64,000 bases of DNA from the NCBI RefSeq assembly GCF_000403135.1, contig NZ_AQPN01000110.1, forward strand, positions 1-64,000, written 5' to 3'. Under the pieces are notes generated by a model. That model ran no database searches, was not told the DNA's origin, and saw nothing but the letters and a program-made list of their open reading frames with translations. Of the stretch, positions 8,641-19,051 are shown piece after piece (positions within the stretch are counted from its first letter, which is position 1; every line of letters starts with the position of its first letter). Origin of the DNA: Arcticibacter svalbardensis MN12-7 (GTDB lineage Bacteria; Bacteroidota; Bacteroidia; Sphingobacteriales; Sphingobacteriaceae). Position numbers and translations under genes: made by a program.

Positions 8641-8735
8641 AGGTCGTAGCCCGTATGCATACTTTTATACAATTTAATACATTCGATTATCAAAAAGGTA
8701 ATATATTTATCCAACCTAATAAACCAATAAAAAGA

Positions 8736-11700
8736 ATGTTATTTTTTAAACCACGCTTCAAAATCAATATAAACAAATCAATAGCAAAGCGTACATCTGT
8801 CTTTTTATTATTTACTCTATACTTATGGGCAAAATCTATCGCTCAAAATAGTCCAATTTCATTTGATAAGCTTACCATGGAATCGGGCTTATCACAAAGT
8901 GGTGTAATAGCTATTACACAAGATAGTATGGGTTTTATGTGGTTCGGTACTAAGAATGGACTTAACAGATATGATTCTAGGCAATTTGAAATCTTTAAAT
9001 GCGATAGTGAAGACACTACATCTATCAGTAGTAATCAAAATGTAAATAGCTTATTAACATGTAGTAACGGGGACTTATGGGTGGGTATGCAAAATGGTTT
9101 AAATAAATATCTACCCGAAACTAAATCTTTTAAAAGATATTTTAATAGACCAAATGATAAATCGAGTTTGAGCAATAATACCATTAGGTGTTTGTACGAA
9201 GACAAAGTTGGTAACCTTTGGATAGGTACAGAGAATGGCTTAAACAGATTGAATATTAACGGTAAGTTCGATCGTTTTTTTTGCAAGGGCTCGTATGGTG
9301 AAGGATTGGTTAGTTCTTTTATTAAAGCAGTTTTCCAAGACAGTAACGGTGTTATATGGGTAGGTACGCAATTAGGCTTGGTAGCCCTAACCGAAAAAAA
9401 CAATAATTATTGCTTCAAAACTTATTTTCACAACAATTTAGATAAAACCAGTCTTTCAGATAATGATATACATACAATTACTGAAGATAAAGAACGTAAT
9501 TTATGGGTTGGTACACACTTTGGAGGAGCTAACCAATTAAAATTGGGTACAAATGGATTTAAACACTTTACATCACAGAACAGTGGGCTTGTTAGTAATA
9601 TCATCCGAAAAATAATATTAGATAAACAGGGCAAACTATGGTTTGGAACTTTAAATGGTATTAGTATTTACGACCCCATTAAAAAGGTGTTTCAAAATCA
9701 AATCCATAATCCCGAAGATCCCAAAAGTTTAAACCAAAACTCTATTTATGATATTTATCAGGACAAGGCCGGTTCGGTATGGGTGGGTACTTATTATGGT
9801 GGCGTAAATGTTTATCACCCAAACGCAATTAGATTTAGTGCTTATAAGCATTATTCCTACAAAAGTTCTTTAAGTAGTAATATTATTAGCGTATTAACTG
9901 AAGGCAATTTAGGCGATCTTTGGATTGGTACCGAGGCCGAAGGATTAAATTATTTTAACCGGAAAACGGGATTGTTTACCAATTTTAGAGCAGAAGGTGG
10001 TAAAAACTCTGTGAGTTCTAACCTGATAAAAGCCATTAGCATTGACCCAAAAGGAAATCTATGGATTGCTGCTTATGATGGAGGGGTTGATTATTTTTTT
10101 ACAAAAAAGAATGTTTTTAAACATTACAATATATCGGATAAGAAAACATTAAGCGTAAAACGCATCACCTACCTAATAACAGATTCGCAAAGAAGAGTTT
10201 GGGTAGGTTCAAAAGGTAGTGGTCTATTTCTCTACGATAATACCACAGATTCTTTTAACTCCTTACAAACACGAAATGCTAAATTTTATTTGTCTGCAAA
10301 TAATATTACTTTTTTGTATCAGGATAAAGAAAATACGCTTTGGGTGTCTACAGAAGAAGGATTGTATTATATAAAAGCAAATGCAAAAAACTTTGTTAAA
10401 CTGCTGTTTAACAATAATTCTTATTTTAGTCAAATTAGTTTTATTACGCAAAGTTTTGATGGTAAAATGCTATTTGGAAGCTATAATGACGGGCTTGCTT
10501 TTTATAACCCTTTATCTACGAGAATAAAATTTTTTACCACAAAAGATGGACTTCCATCAAATACCATTGCAGGTATTGTTGAAGATAACCAACACCGGAT
10601 CTGGGTTAGTACAGACAAAGGGTTGACGATGATAAACCATGGTTTTATAAACGTTTTTAATCGTAACGATGGCTTGCCTGGTAACGTTTTTAATTTCCAT
10701 TCTGTTTTAAAGGATAGTGATGGTTCTTTATTTTTTGGTGGATACAATGGTTTAGTGAGTTTTTATCCTGCTGATATTTCGAAAAATGAGATAGCACCTA
10801 AAATTGTTTTTACACATTTAAGACTTTTTAATAAAGAAGTTCTGGTAAATAAAGACAACTCTATTTTAAAAAAATCATTAAATAAAATAGAGACGCTCGT
10901 CCTTAACTATCAGCAAAATGTTTTTAGTATAGATTTTGCAGCTTTAAGTTTTGTTAAACCTAAAAAAAATAAATACACTTACAAGCTTGAAGGGTTTGAG
11001 CGGGAATGGAATCAGGTAGATGAGCCCACCGCAACATTTACTAATTTGCCCGATGGTAAATATACCTTGTTGGTGAAAGGTAGCAATAACGATGGTATCT
11101 TTAATGCTATACCAGCGAGATTAGAAATAATTATAAAACCACCATTTTGGCGTACCTGGTGGGCATATTTGTTTTATATTTTTGCATTTGTAGTCTTACT
11201 TTATTTAGTGATGAAGTTTTTGTTGATTAGGGCTTTGTTGAAACGGGAACATGAGGTGCACCAAATGAAATTAGATTTCTTTACCAACGTATCGCATGAA
11301 ATACGTACGCCACTTACCTTAATTTTGGGGCCTCTGGAGAAAATGATTCAGGATACACACAACAGTTTTGCGCTTAATAAACAGTTGTTGGTTGTTAATA
11401 AAAATGCAAAACGTTTAATGCGACTGGTAAATGAACTCATGGATTTCCGAAAAATTGAGAGCGGGAAAATGAAGCTTAACTTATCGGCAGGCAACATTGT
11501 AACTTTTGTGAACGAAATTTATCTCTCATTCTGTCAATTAGCACAACAGAAACAAATTGATTATACTTTCAAAACAGATCAAGAACTTATAGAGCTATAT
11601 TTTGATAAAGATCAATTAGAAAAAGTGCTTTTTAACCTGCTATCAAATGCATTTAAGTTTACAGCGCAACAAAACGCAAAAGTAACAGTAGAAATCCGTC

Positions 11701-12809
11701 ATCAAGATCAACATGTATTTATCAAGATAAAAGATAATGGTGAAGGTGTAGCTCCAGAAAATAGCGAAAAGCTTTTTACAGATTTTTATCAAGTGCCAAA
11801 CCACCAACAACGTAACATAGGCACAGGTATAGGTCTCGCATTGTCAAAAAGTATAGCGAAGCTACATCATGGCGATTTGGTGTTGGAACAAGGAGGAGGA
11901 AGTACCAGTTTCTGTTTATCATTGATGATTGGAACATCACAATATAAGCCCGAAGAGATAAATATTGCACTTCCTTTTGATGAAGGTAGTTTATTTAAAA
12001 TAAATAGAGATTCGGAAGAGTTTTCCGCTGACGAGCTCGTTAAAAAGAGATCTATAGTTGGAAATTTACCATTGCTTTTGGTAGTTGATGACAATAAGGA
12101 TGTTAATGATTTTATTGTTAATTCGTTAAGCCAATTTTACCAAATTATCCAAGCCTGGAACGGAAAAGAAGCATTGTCATTTGCTTTTGAAAAGTTACCA
12201 GATCTAATAATCAGCGATGTAATGATGCCCGAAATGGATGGATTTGAATTTTGTGCAAAAATAAAGACAGACATTAAAACCCGTCATATTCCAGTTATTT
12301 TGCTAACAGCTAGGTCTAGTGAATTGCATGAACTAGAAGGCTTAAAAACTGGTGCAGATGTTTACTTAACCAAACCGTTTGGTATTGCGAAGCTTCGGCT
12401 TATTGTAGCTAATCTTATTGCTTTACATCAGAACATGCGAGAGAAATTTTCTCAACAATTTTCATTAGAGCCTACAATGGTTCAAATAGAATCTTCTGAC
12501 GAAGAATTTTTAAATAAAGTGATGAGTCTGATGGAAGAGAATATCAGTAATTCTGATTTCAACGTAAATCTTTTTGCATCCGAAATAGGAATGAGTACTT
12601 CAGTTTTTTATAAAAAGATTGATGCACTTACAGGGTTAACTATTAATAATTTTATGAAATCTATCAGGCTAAAAAGAGCGCTTCAGTTATTACAACAAAA
12701 AGCCGGCAACGTGTCTCAAATTGCTTACATGGTTGGTTTTAATGATGCCCAGTATTTTAGCAAAGAATTTAAAAAACAATACGGAAAACCTCCTTCCGAG
12801 TATATTTAG
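8736..12809 (+). CDS. Hybrid two-component system sensor/regulator (HTCS) of the PUL
   Basis: A one-protein signalling system. I prefer ATG 8736 over 8655 because it places a signal peptide (KRTSVFLLFTLYLWAKSIAQ) at the N-terminus; the upstream 27 codons look non-coding. Residues below are counted from 8655. A periplasmic two-bladed propeller of Reg_prop repeats (LWVGT, LWIGTENGLNR) spans about 65-740, then a Y_Y_Y domain (750-825) and one membrane segment (about 834-857). HisKA has His881 in VSHEIRTPL, the HATPase has its N and G boxes, the receiver has Asp1188 in ISDVMMPEMDG, and an AraC-type HTH ends the protein. HTCSs bind an oligosaccharide in the periplasm and activate susCD and enzyme genes. 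It should control this locus. Confidence 0.95.
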   Translation: MLFFKPRFKININKSIAKRTSVFLLFTLYLWAKSIAQNSPISFDKLTMESGLSQSGVIAITQDSMGFMWFGTKNGLNRYDSRQFEIFKCDSEDTTSISSNQNVNSLLTCSNGDLWVGMQNGLNKYLPETKSFKRYFNRPNDKSSLSNNTIRCLYEDKVGNLWIGTENGLNRLNINGKFDRFFCKGSYGEGLVSSFIKAVFQDSNGVIWVGTQLGLVALTEKNNNYCFKTYFHNNLDKTSLSDNDIHTITEDKERNLWVGTHFGGANQLKLGTNGFKHFTSQNSGLVSNIIRKIILDKQGKLWFGTLNGISIYDPIKKVFQNQIHNPEDPKSLNQNSIYDIYQDKAGSVWVGTYYGGVNVYHPNAIRFSAYKHYSYKSSLSSNIISVLTEGNLGDLWIGTEAEGLNYFNRKTGLFTNFRAEGGKNSVSSNLIKAISIDPKGNLWIAAYDGGVDYFFTKKNVFKHYNISDKKTLSVKRITYLITDSQRRVWVGSKGSGLFLYDNTTDSFNSLQTRNAKFYLSANNITFLYQDKENTLWVSTEEGLYYIKANAKNFVKLLFNNNSYFSQISFITQSFDGKMLFGSYNDGLAFYNPLSTRIKFFTTKDGLPSNTIAGIVEDNQHRIWVSTDKGLTMINHGFINVFNRNDGLPGNVFNFHSVLKDSDGSLFFGGYNGLVSFYPADISKNEIAPKIVFTHLRLFNKEVLVNKDNSILKKSLNKIETLVLNYQQNVFSIDFAALSFVKPKKNKYTYKLEGFEREWNQVDEPTATFTNLPDGKYTLLVKGSNNDGIFNAIPARLEIIIKPPFWRTWWAYLFYIFAFVVLLYLVMKFLLIRALLKREHEVHQMKLDFFTNVSHEIRTPLTLILGPLEKMIQDTHNSFALNKQLLVVNKNAKRLMRLVNELMDFRKIESGKMKLNLSAGNIVTFVNEIYLSFCQLAQQKQIDYTFKTDQELIELYFDKDQLEKVLFNLLSNAFKFTAQQNAKVTVEIRHQDQHVFIKIKDNGEGVAPENSEKLFTDFYQVPNHQQRNIGTGIGLALSKSIAKLHHGDLVLEQGGGSTSFCLSLMIGTSQYKPEEINIALPFDEGSLFKINRDSEEFSADELVKKRSIVGNLPLLLVVDDNKDVNDFIVNSLSQFYQIIQAWNGKEALSFAFEKLPDLIISDVMMPEMDGFEFCAKIKTDIKTRHIPVILLTARSSELHELEGLKTGADVYLTKPFGIAKLRLIVANLIALHQNMREKFSQQFSLEPTMVQIESSDEEFLNKVMSLMEENISNSDFNVNLFASEIGMSTSVFYKKIDALTGLTINNFMKSIRLKRALQLLQQKAGNVSQIAYMVGFNDAQYFSKEFKKQYGKPPSEYI

Positions 12810-13009
12810 AGCCTAAATAAGAAGCCTTTGTATTATCTTTAATTTTATAAGAGTGCTACTTATAAGAATGCGTACTGCACCTATTGTTAAAGCAACCTTC
12901 AGAAAACTCTTTTTTTCAACCTTGCTCATATTGCTTATTACATTGCTAGTAAAGGTAAATAATAGCCCAGTTAATTTTACTTATTTGGCTAAAATTACTA
13001 GCAAAGATA

Positions 13010-15588
13010 ATGTCTATACTTCTAATAATCAAAAATACGAGATTCGAGTTCCGGACTGTCATAGTTTTAATTCTAACGTTTGCCTGTTTGAATAGCTCTA
13101 GTCAAACTGCAAACCAACCATTAAAACTTTGGTATAACTCGCCAGCTCAGGCTTGGGAAGAGGCCTTGCCTTTGGGAAATGGAAAAACCGGAGCAATGGT
13201 TTTTGGGAAAGTATCAGAAGAATGCATCCAATTAAACGATAACACGTTATGGTCTGGTTCTCCAAATCCCGGAAATAATCCTAACGGACCAACTGTTTTG
13301 CCCGAAGTAAGAAAGGCGATTTTTGATGGAGATTATACAAAAGCTACTGAACTATGGAAAAAAATGCAAGGCCCTTATTCTGCCAGGTATTTGCCTTTAG
13401 GCGATCTTAATTTGTATTTTAATGCCCAAGATAATTTGGGTAGAAACTACCATCGTGAACTTGATTTAAAAACGGCTATAGTTAAAGTAAGTTATGAGTT
13501 AGACGGTGTTAAATATACCCGTGAGGTTTTTACCAGTTATCCGGATAAATTATTGGTGGTAAAAATTACTGCCAACAAAAAAGCGGTCCTTGATTTCGAA
13601 ATCGGCCTAAGTAGTAAGTTGCGTTATCAAGTAAGCTCAAGCCCAAATCAAGAAGTTAAATTGACAGGTAAAGCACCAAAATATGTAGCCAACAGAGATT
13701 ACGAGAAAGTTCAAATAGCTTATGATGATGATGGCGGAGAAGGGATGACTTTTGAAATATTAGCCAAGGTTAAAAATGATGGTGGAAAAGTTTTAAACAA
13801 GAACGGAAGAATTGTTGTGACAAATGCGAATTCGGTCACCATTTATCTCACTGAATCAACAAGCTTTAATGGTTTTGATAAATCTCCAACATTAGAAGGG
13901 AAAAATCCAGCAATCGAAACACAGCTGAACATGCAGAAAGCCTTAGCTAAAAGCTTTGAAGAATTAAAGTCAGCCCATATTAAAGATTATCAAAATCTTT
14001 TTAACAGGGTGAGTTTTAATTTAAATAATAGTGAACCAGCAGAGAAAAAACAACCAATGAAAGATTAAAGAATTATACAGAAGCAGATCAGGGTTTGCAA
14101 GTTTTATATTATCAATTTGGACGATATTTAATGATTGCTTCTTCTAGGCCGGGCTCAAGACCAACAAATCTACAAGGCTTATGGAATGATCAGGTACAGC
14201 CACCTTGGGGCAGTAATTATACCATGAACATCAATACCGAGATGAATTATTGGCCAGCAGAAAATGCTAATTTATCAGAATGCCATCAGCCTTTATTTGC
14301 TTTTATTAAAGAGCTTTCTATAAATGGTGCTCAAACCGCAAAGATAAATTATAACATCAACCAAGGTTGGGTGTCGCATCATAATTCAGATTTATGGGCT
14401 AAAACTTCTCCCACGGGCGGTTATGATTGGGATCCGAAAGGAATGCCACGTTGGTCTGCATGGCCGATAAGTGCATCCTGGTTAAGTACGCATTTATATG
14501 AACATTATATGTTTACGGGCGATAAAGAGTTTCTAGCAAAAACAGCTTATCCGTTAATGAAAGGCGCTGCTGAGTTTATGCTGCATTGGCTAATTAAAGA
14601 TCCAAATTCAGAGTACTTAATTACCAATCCCTCTACTTCTCCAGAAAACACGGTTAAAATTGACGGAAAAGAATATCAGCTATCCATGGCATCTACAATG
14701 GATATGTCCATTTTAAGACAGCTTTTTACAGATATTATTCGTTCCTCAGAGATATTAAACATCGATGAAAGTTTCAGAAAAGAATTAATATCAGCTAGAG
14801 CTAAACTTTATCCTTTCCATATTGGGCAATATGGCCAGTTGCAAGAATGGTTCAAAGATTGGGACGATTCAAAAGATGCTCATCGTCATATCTCGCACTT
14901 GTTTAGTCTTTTTCCTGGCGATCAAATATCTGTGTTCCATACACCCGAGCTTGCAAAAGCGGCCAAACAATCTTTGATTTTTAGAGGAGATGTAAGTACT
15001 GGTTGGTCTATGGCCTGGAAAATTAATTGGTGGGCGAGGCTACAAGATGGTAATCATGCGTACCAAATACTACAAGATGCTTTCCGTTATATGGATCCGA
15101 AAGAGGAAAAAGCTGAAATGAGTGGTGGGGGAACCTATCCGAATCTCTTTGATGCTCATCCACCATTTCAAATTGACGGGAATTTTGGTGCAACGGCAGG
15201 TATTACCGAGATGTTACTGCAAAGTCAGGATGGAGTTCTTAATTTATTACCTGCCTTGCCAGATGCCTGGGCTAATGGAAGTATTAAAGGAATCAAAGCT
15301 CGTGGAAATTTTACAGTAGATATCAGCTGGAAGAATGGTAAATTGGAACAATCTAAAATTCATGCTGTAATAGGAGGAGATTGCCAACTGAGAACAGCAG
15401 TCCCGGTAAAAGTGCTGGAAGCAAAAATTTTAACGACACCTAACGCTAACCCTTTATTTGTATCACGTTTTGTTCCATCTTTTGAAGTAGCAAAAACACC
15501 AACAGTTGATTGGGCTATTGAAAAAGGATATTTAATTAATTTTAAAACTGAAAAAGGAAAAACGTATACAATTGTTCCAGCGAAATAA
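13010..15588 (+). pseudogene. GH95 alpha-L-fucosidase, frameshifted at an A-run
   Basis: The 5' part (13010-14068) has a signal peptide and the GH95 N-terminal beta domain (LWYNSPAQAWEEALPLGNGK, then NDNTLWSGSP). The 3' part (from about 14050 to 15588) has the (alpha/alpha)6 catalytic barrel: [20 protein letters not shown] carries the conserved Asn residues, [10 protein letters not shown] the catalytic Glu, [11 protein letters not shown] the conserved Asp. The two frames meet in GAGAAAAAACAACC near 14045. One extra A would give a continuous [20 protein letters not shown]. So either one base was lost in A6, or it is a sequencing error. GH95 removes alpha-1,2-linked (also some other) L-fucose or L-galactose by inversion. 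Second gene of the PUL, after the HTCS. If the shift is real, the enzyme is dead. Confidence 0.85.
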
Positions 15589-15637
15589 TTTTTTTCTAAT
15601 ATTTATCCAGTTAAATGAAGATGATTTTTATTTTATC

Positions 15638-17014
15638 ATGAAATATATACTCTATTTTTTACTCTTTTTTACTTGCAGTTTCAGTAGCAATGCCAAAGAT
15701 ATTTACGTTGCAAAATCCGGTAACGATCAACACTCAGGGAGCTTAAATAATCCATTTGCTACGCTTTACCGAGCGCAGCAAGAAGCCAGGAAGTTAAAGA
15801 ATGATCCAGTAAATATCTACATCAGGAAAGGGGACTATCATTTATTGAAACCCCTGGTTTTTGCAGACACAGATAGTAGAGAAGCTCATGCTGGTTTGAG
15901 AATAATGCCTTATAAAAATGAGAATGTCACTATTAAGGGTTCTCAAAAATTGGATTTAAAGTGGAAACTGAAAAATGGGATATACCAAGCCTTTGTGACA
16001 GATAAATCTTTAAAGTTTGATGAGCTATACGTAAACGGAAAACTGATGCACATGGCTAGGTATCCAAATTATGAAGAAGGTAAACTTCCGTTTGGAGGAG
16101 CGTCAGCAGATGCAATTAGTCAGGAAAGAGTAAAGAAATGGAAAAACCCTAAGAATGCATATCTACATGCAATGCAATCGAGTATGTGGGGAGGATTTTC
16201 GTTCCTTATAACCGGGAAAGAGAATGACTCGACATTGAAAATGGAAGGAGGTTGGCAAAATAACAGGTCTGCTATTCATATACAATACCGTTTTGTGGAA
16301 AATGTGTTTGAAGAATTAGATACACTGAACGAGTGGTTTTTTAATAGGAAACAACAACGGTTATATTTGAAATCGAATCAAAATCCTTCCCAATTAGTTG
16401 TTGAAACACCGCAAATAGAAATGCTCATTGAGTTTAAAGGGAATAAAAGCCCTGTAAAGGACATCACTTTGCAGGGGCTTAAATTTAGCCATACGCTCAG
16501 AACTTTTATGAAGAACAAAGAACCTCTTTTACCTAGTGATTGGACAATTTACCGTAAAGGAGCAATTACGCTAGAAAATGCCGAAAATATAAAAAGTGAA
16601 AAATGCGAACTCACCGATTTAGGTGGTAATGCTATTGTATTCAGTTATTTTAATAAGAATAATACGTTATCTGGATCTCACATTTACAATGTTGGTAGCA
16701 TTTCACCCGATTTAAAATTAAAAGCAAAAAAAGCATCCATTCCAAAAATCCTTCCCTTGATATGGAAAACTGATGACACCTATGATTTCGCTGGAGTACG
16801 TGTTAAAAACTTATCCACACTTGCAGAAAGATCTGCAACAGGAATGGCAACCGAAACCGGCGTTCTGGTTTTAGATGTTTCCGCAAATAGCTTAATGAGT
16901 GGCAATATAAAACCTAATGATGTTATTTTGGATATAGCAAATTTTCCCATCGCCAACATTAAAAATTTGGTGGACGCCAGACTAAATCTACAAGCCAGAA
17001 AAACGGCTCTATAA
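15638..17014 (+). CDS. Secreted right-handed beta-helix protein with C-terminal PDZ-like domain (GH141-like), apparently shortened
   Basis: ATG 15638 gives a clean signal peptide (MKYILYFLLFFTCSFSSNAK); the frame also runs upstream over the GH95 end. KDIYVAKSGNDQHSGSLNNP is the usual start of Bacteroidota beta-helix enzymes of the GH141 / related groups (fucosidase or xylanase). The N-terminal half, through SEKCELTDLGGNAIVFS, follows that family. After HIYNVG (about residue 350) it jumps directly to a C-terminal region AGVRVKNLSTLAERSATGMA ... TGVLVLDVSANSL, which reads like a PDZ domain. Family members as I know them are about 600 residues or more, so some 150-250 residues of the helix core appear to be missing without loss of frame. 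Function of the shortened product is doubtful. Confidence 0.65.
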   Translation: MKYILYFLLFFTCSFSSNAKDIYVAKSGNDQHSGSLNNPFATLYRAQQEARKLKNDPVNIYIRKGDYHLLKPLVFADTDSREAHAGLRIMPYKNENVTIKGSQKLDLKWKLKNGIYQAFVTDKSLKFDELYVNGKLMHMARYPNYEEGKLPFGGASADAISQERVKKWKNPKNAYLHAMQSSMWGGFSFLITGKENDSTLKMEGGWQNNRSAIHIQYRFVENVFEELDTLNEWFFNRKQQRLYLKSNQNPSQLVVETPQIEMLIEFKGNKSPVKDITLQGLKFSHTLRTFMKNKEPLLPSDWTIYRKGAITLENAENIKSEKCELTDLGGNAIVFSYFNKNNTLSGSHIYNVGSISPDLKLKAKKASIPKILPLIWKTDDTYDFAGVRVKNLSTLAERSATGMATETGVLVLDVSANSLMSGNIKPNDVILDIANFPIANIKNLVDARLNLQARKTAL

Positions 17015-17154
17015 AAAATTTTCAGAGATCAAAAAGAAATGATAATTACTATTAATTTAAAGTGAGTACCCAAAGAGGTCAAACTAATTCATATAAAGTA
17101 CAAAAACTGATTATTATAAGCTTATGATAATTTTAGCCGGAGAAGGTAAATTAA

Positions 17155-19044
17155 ATGATGAATAATAAAATGAAGAAAATACTTAGTTGTTTAATAGTAT
17201 GCTTGTTAGCATTTTCATCTTTTGCGCAAGATGCGGGTGATGAAGATGCTTCGATGAGAAATGCCGCCACAATGCGGGATAATAAAATGATTGAAGAAGC
17301 AACTAGCGGTTGGTGGAAAAATTCAATGCTCACACATGATAAAAGGATTGAATGGTGGCGTGAGGCAAAATTCGGGATGTTTATTCATTGGGGTGTATAT
17401 TCTGAAGCTGGCGGCGAATGGAAAGGAAAAGAAGTGGGCGGTTACGCAGAGCATTTGATGAGAAAAGAGCAAATTACAAAAAAAGAATATTTAGAACTGG
17501 CATCAAAGTTTAATCCAGTAAATTTTGATGCTGAAAAATGGGTGAAGATAGCAAAAGCCGCTGGGATGCGTTATCTGATAGTTACAGCAAAACACCATGA
17601 TGGTTTTGCGATGTATCCTTCTGATTATTCAGATTTCGATATTGCTGATAAAACTTCTTTTAAAAGAGACCCAATGGCAGATTTAAAGGCTGCCTGTGAA
17701 AAGTATGGGATGAAATTTGGCTTTTATTATTCACACGCTTTTGATTGGGAAAATCCAGATGCACCAGGAAACGATTGGGAGTACAATAACCCAGGTGGAG
17801 ATAAAAATCTTTTTGGAGGAAGAGACTGGTACGACGTACATCCTGAATTATTGCCAAAGGCACAAAAATATGTCAATAAAAAAGCCATCCCTCAAATTCA
17901 GGAGCTCATTAAAAAGTACCATCCAGATATATTATGGTTTGATACACCCCAAAAATTACCATTATCAGAAAACATTAGAATTTTAAAAGCAATCAGAGAA
18001 ATCGATCCAAATGTTGTCATTAATGGTCGTTTAGTAAGAAGTAATAAAGTAAGTATGGGCGATTATTTAAACACAGCCGATAGACCTGCAGAGTTTTTTC
18101 CGGTATCGGGAGATTGGGAAGCAATTCCAACTACAAATGAATCTTATGGATATAGTAAGTTTGACGATAGCCATAAAACGACGAGTCATTTTATCCAACT
18201 AGTTGCAAATGCGACATCTAGAGGTGGAAATATTTTAATGAATATTGGTCCAAAGGGAGACGGCGCCTTTGACCAAAAAGATCAGCGTATTTTAGATAGT
18301 ATGGCTATCTGGACCAAAAAATACGGTCAATCTATTTATCAAACTACAGCATCGCCACTGCCATTGCAAAGCTGGGGTGTTATCACACAAAAAAACAACC
18401 TACTTTACCTACATGTTTTTAATTGGCCAAAAACGGGTGAGTTATTAGTGGGAGGGATGAACAGCAAAGTAACAAAGGTTTACAATATGGTTGATAAAAA
18501 GAAAATTAAAACTTCTGTATCGCCACAGGGAAACCTAATTTTAGAGTTGCCGAAAAATGCTTCAGATCCTGTTGATGCTGTTTTGGTAATGAAAGCTAAG
18601 CAACCCATAAAAACAAATGATTTAAGATACTTGGATGTTGATGCAGCGACAAATAGATTATTAGCTTTTGACGCAAAATTAAACGGAGAAGGCTTTTCTT
18701 ACGGCGACGGAAAAACAAACAAATATTATGTGACCGGCTGGAAAAATACAAGTCAGTTTTTAAGCTGGGATTTTGTCACCCCCAAAGCAACTAATTTTAA
18801 AGTTGTTATTAAATTCATTCAAGAGAAAGAGAACTCTGGAGAATTTAATATCACCGTTGATAACCTTAGCTTTAGAGGGAAGGCAAGTTTTACAGGTAAA
18901 GAAGGTTTAATTATCAAAGAGATAGGCTTTGCCGAAATATCTGCTGGAAAGCACCAATTAAAAATTAATGCACTAGAAATTTCAGGCATAGAACTGATGA
19001 AAATCTTGGAAATTGATTTAATTCCAATTAATAGTATTCAATAA
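17155..19044 (+). CDS. GH29 alpha-L-fucosidase with C-terminal accessory domain
   Basis: 629 residues with a signal peptide (MKKILSCLIVCLLAFSSFAQ). The GH29 barrel begins with WREAKFGMFIHWGVYSEAGG and YLIVTAKHHDGFAMYPSDYS (the HHDGFA active-site signature). LWFDTPQKLP carries the predicted nucleophile Asp263, and GNILMNIGPKGDG closes the domain near residue 370. Residues about 480-629 are an added beta-rich region absent from minimal GH29 enzymes. GH29 enzymes retain configuration and release alpha-1,3/1,4/1,6- or 1,2-fucose. It lies 8 bp before the GH88 gene, so the two are surely co-transcribed. Confidence 0.93.
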   Translation: MMNNKMKKILSCLIVCLLAFSSFAQDAGDEDASMRNAATMRDNKMIEEATSGWWKNSMLTHDKRIEWWREAKFGMFIHWGVYSEAGGEWKGKEVGGYAEHLMRKEQITKKEYLELASKFNPVNFDAEKWVKIAKAAGMRYLIVTAKHHDGFAMYPSDYSDFDIADKTSFKRDPMADLKAACEKYGMKFGFYYSHAFDWENPDAPGNDWEYNNPGGDKNLFGGRDWYDVHPELLPKAQKYVNKKAIPQIQELIKKYHPDILWFDTPQKLPLSENIRILKAIREIDPNVVINGRLVRSNKVSMGDYLNTADRPAEFFPVSGDWEAIPTTNESYGYSKFDDSHKTTSHFIQLVANATSRGGNILMNIGPKGDGAFDQKDQRILDSMAIWTKKYGQSIYQTTASPLPLQSWGVITQKNNLLYLHVFNWPKTGELLVGGMNSKVTKVYNMVDKKKIKTSVSPQGNLILELPKNASDPVDAVLVMKAKQPIKTNDLRYLDVDAATNRLLAFDAKLNGEGFSYGDGKTNKYYVTGWKNTSQFLSWDFVTPKATNFKVVIKFIQEKENSGEFNITVDNLSFRGKASFTGKEGLIIKEIGFAEISAGKHQLKINALEISGIELMKILEIDLIPINSIQ

Positions 19045-19051
19045 CAAAATA

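Noticed and set aside
10263-10747. Minus-strand open frames inside the HTCS gene
   Set aside because: They arise opposite the repeated propeller coding sequence and show no independent family or start context.
12853-13095. 80-codon frame upstream of and overlapping GH95
   Set aside because: It overlaps the GH95 signal-peptide region in another frame and has no domain; the GH95 start is supported by a signal peptide and family match.
14035-14060. Programmed -1 frameshift in GH95 at A AAA AAC
   Set aside because: The heptamer is not in the reading phase needed for a classical -1 slippery site, and GH95 enzymes are not known to use frameshifting; indel or sequencing error is simpler.
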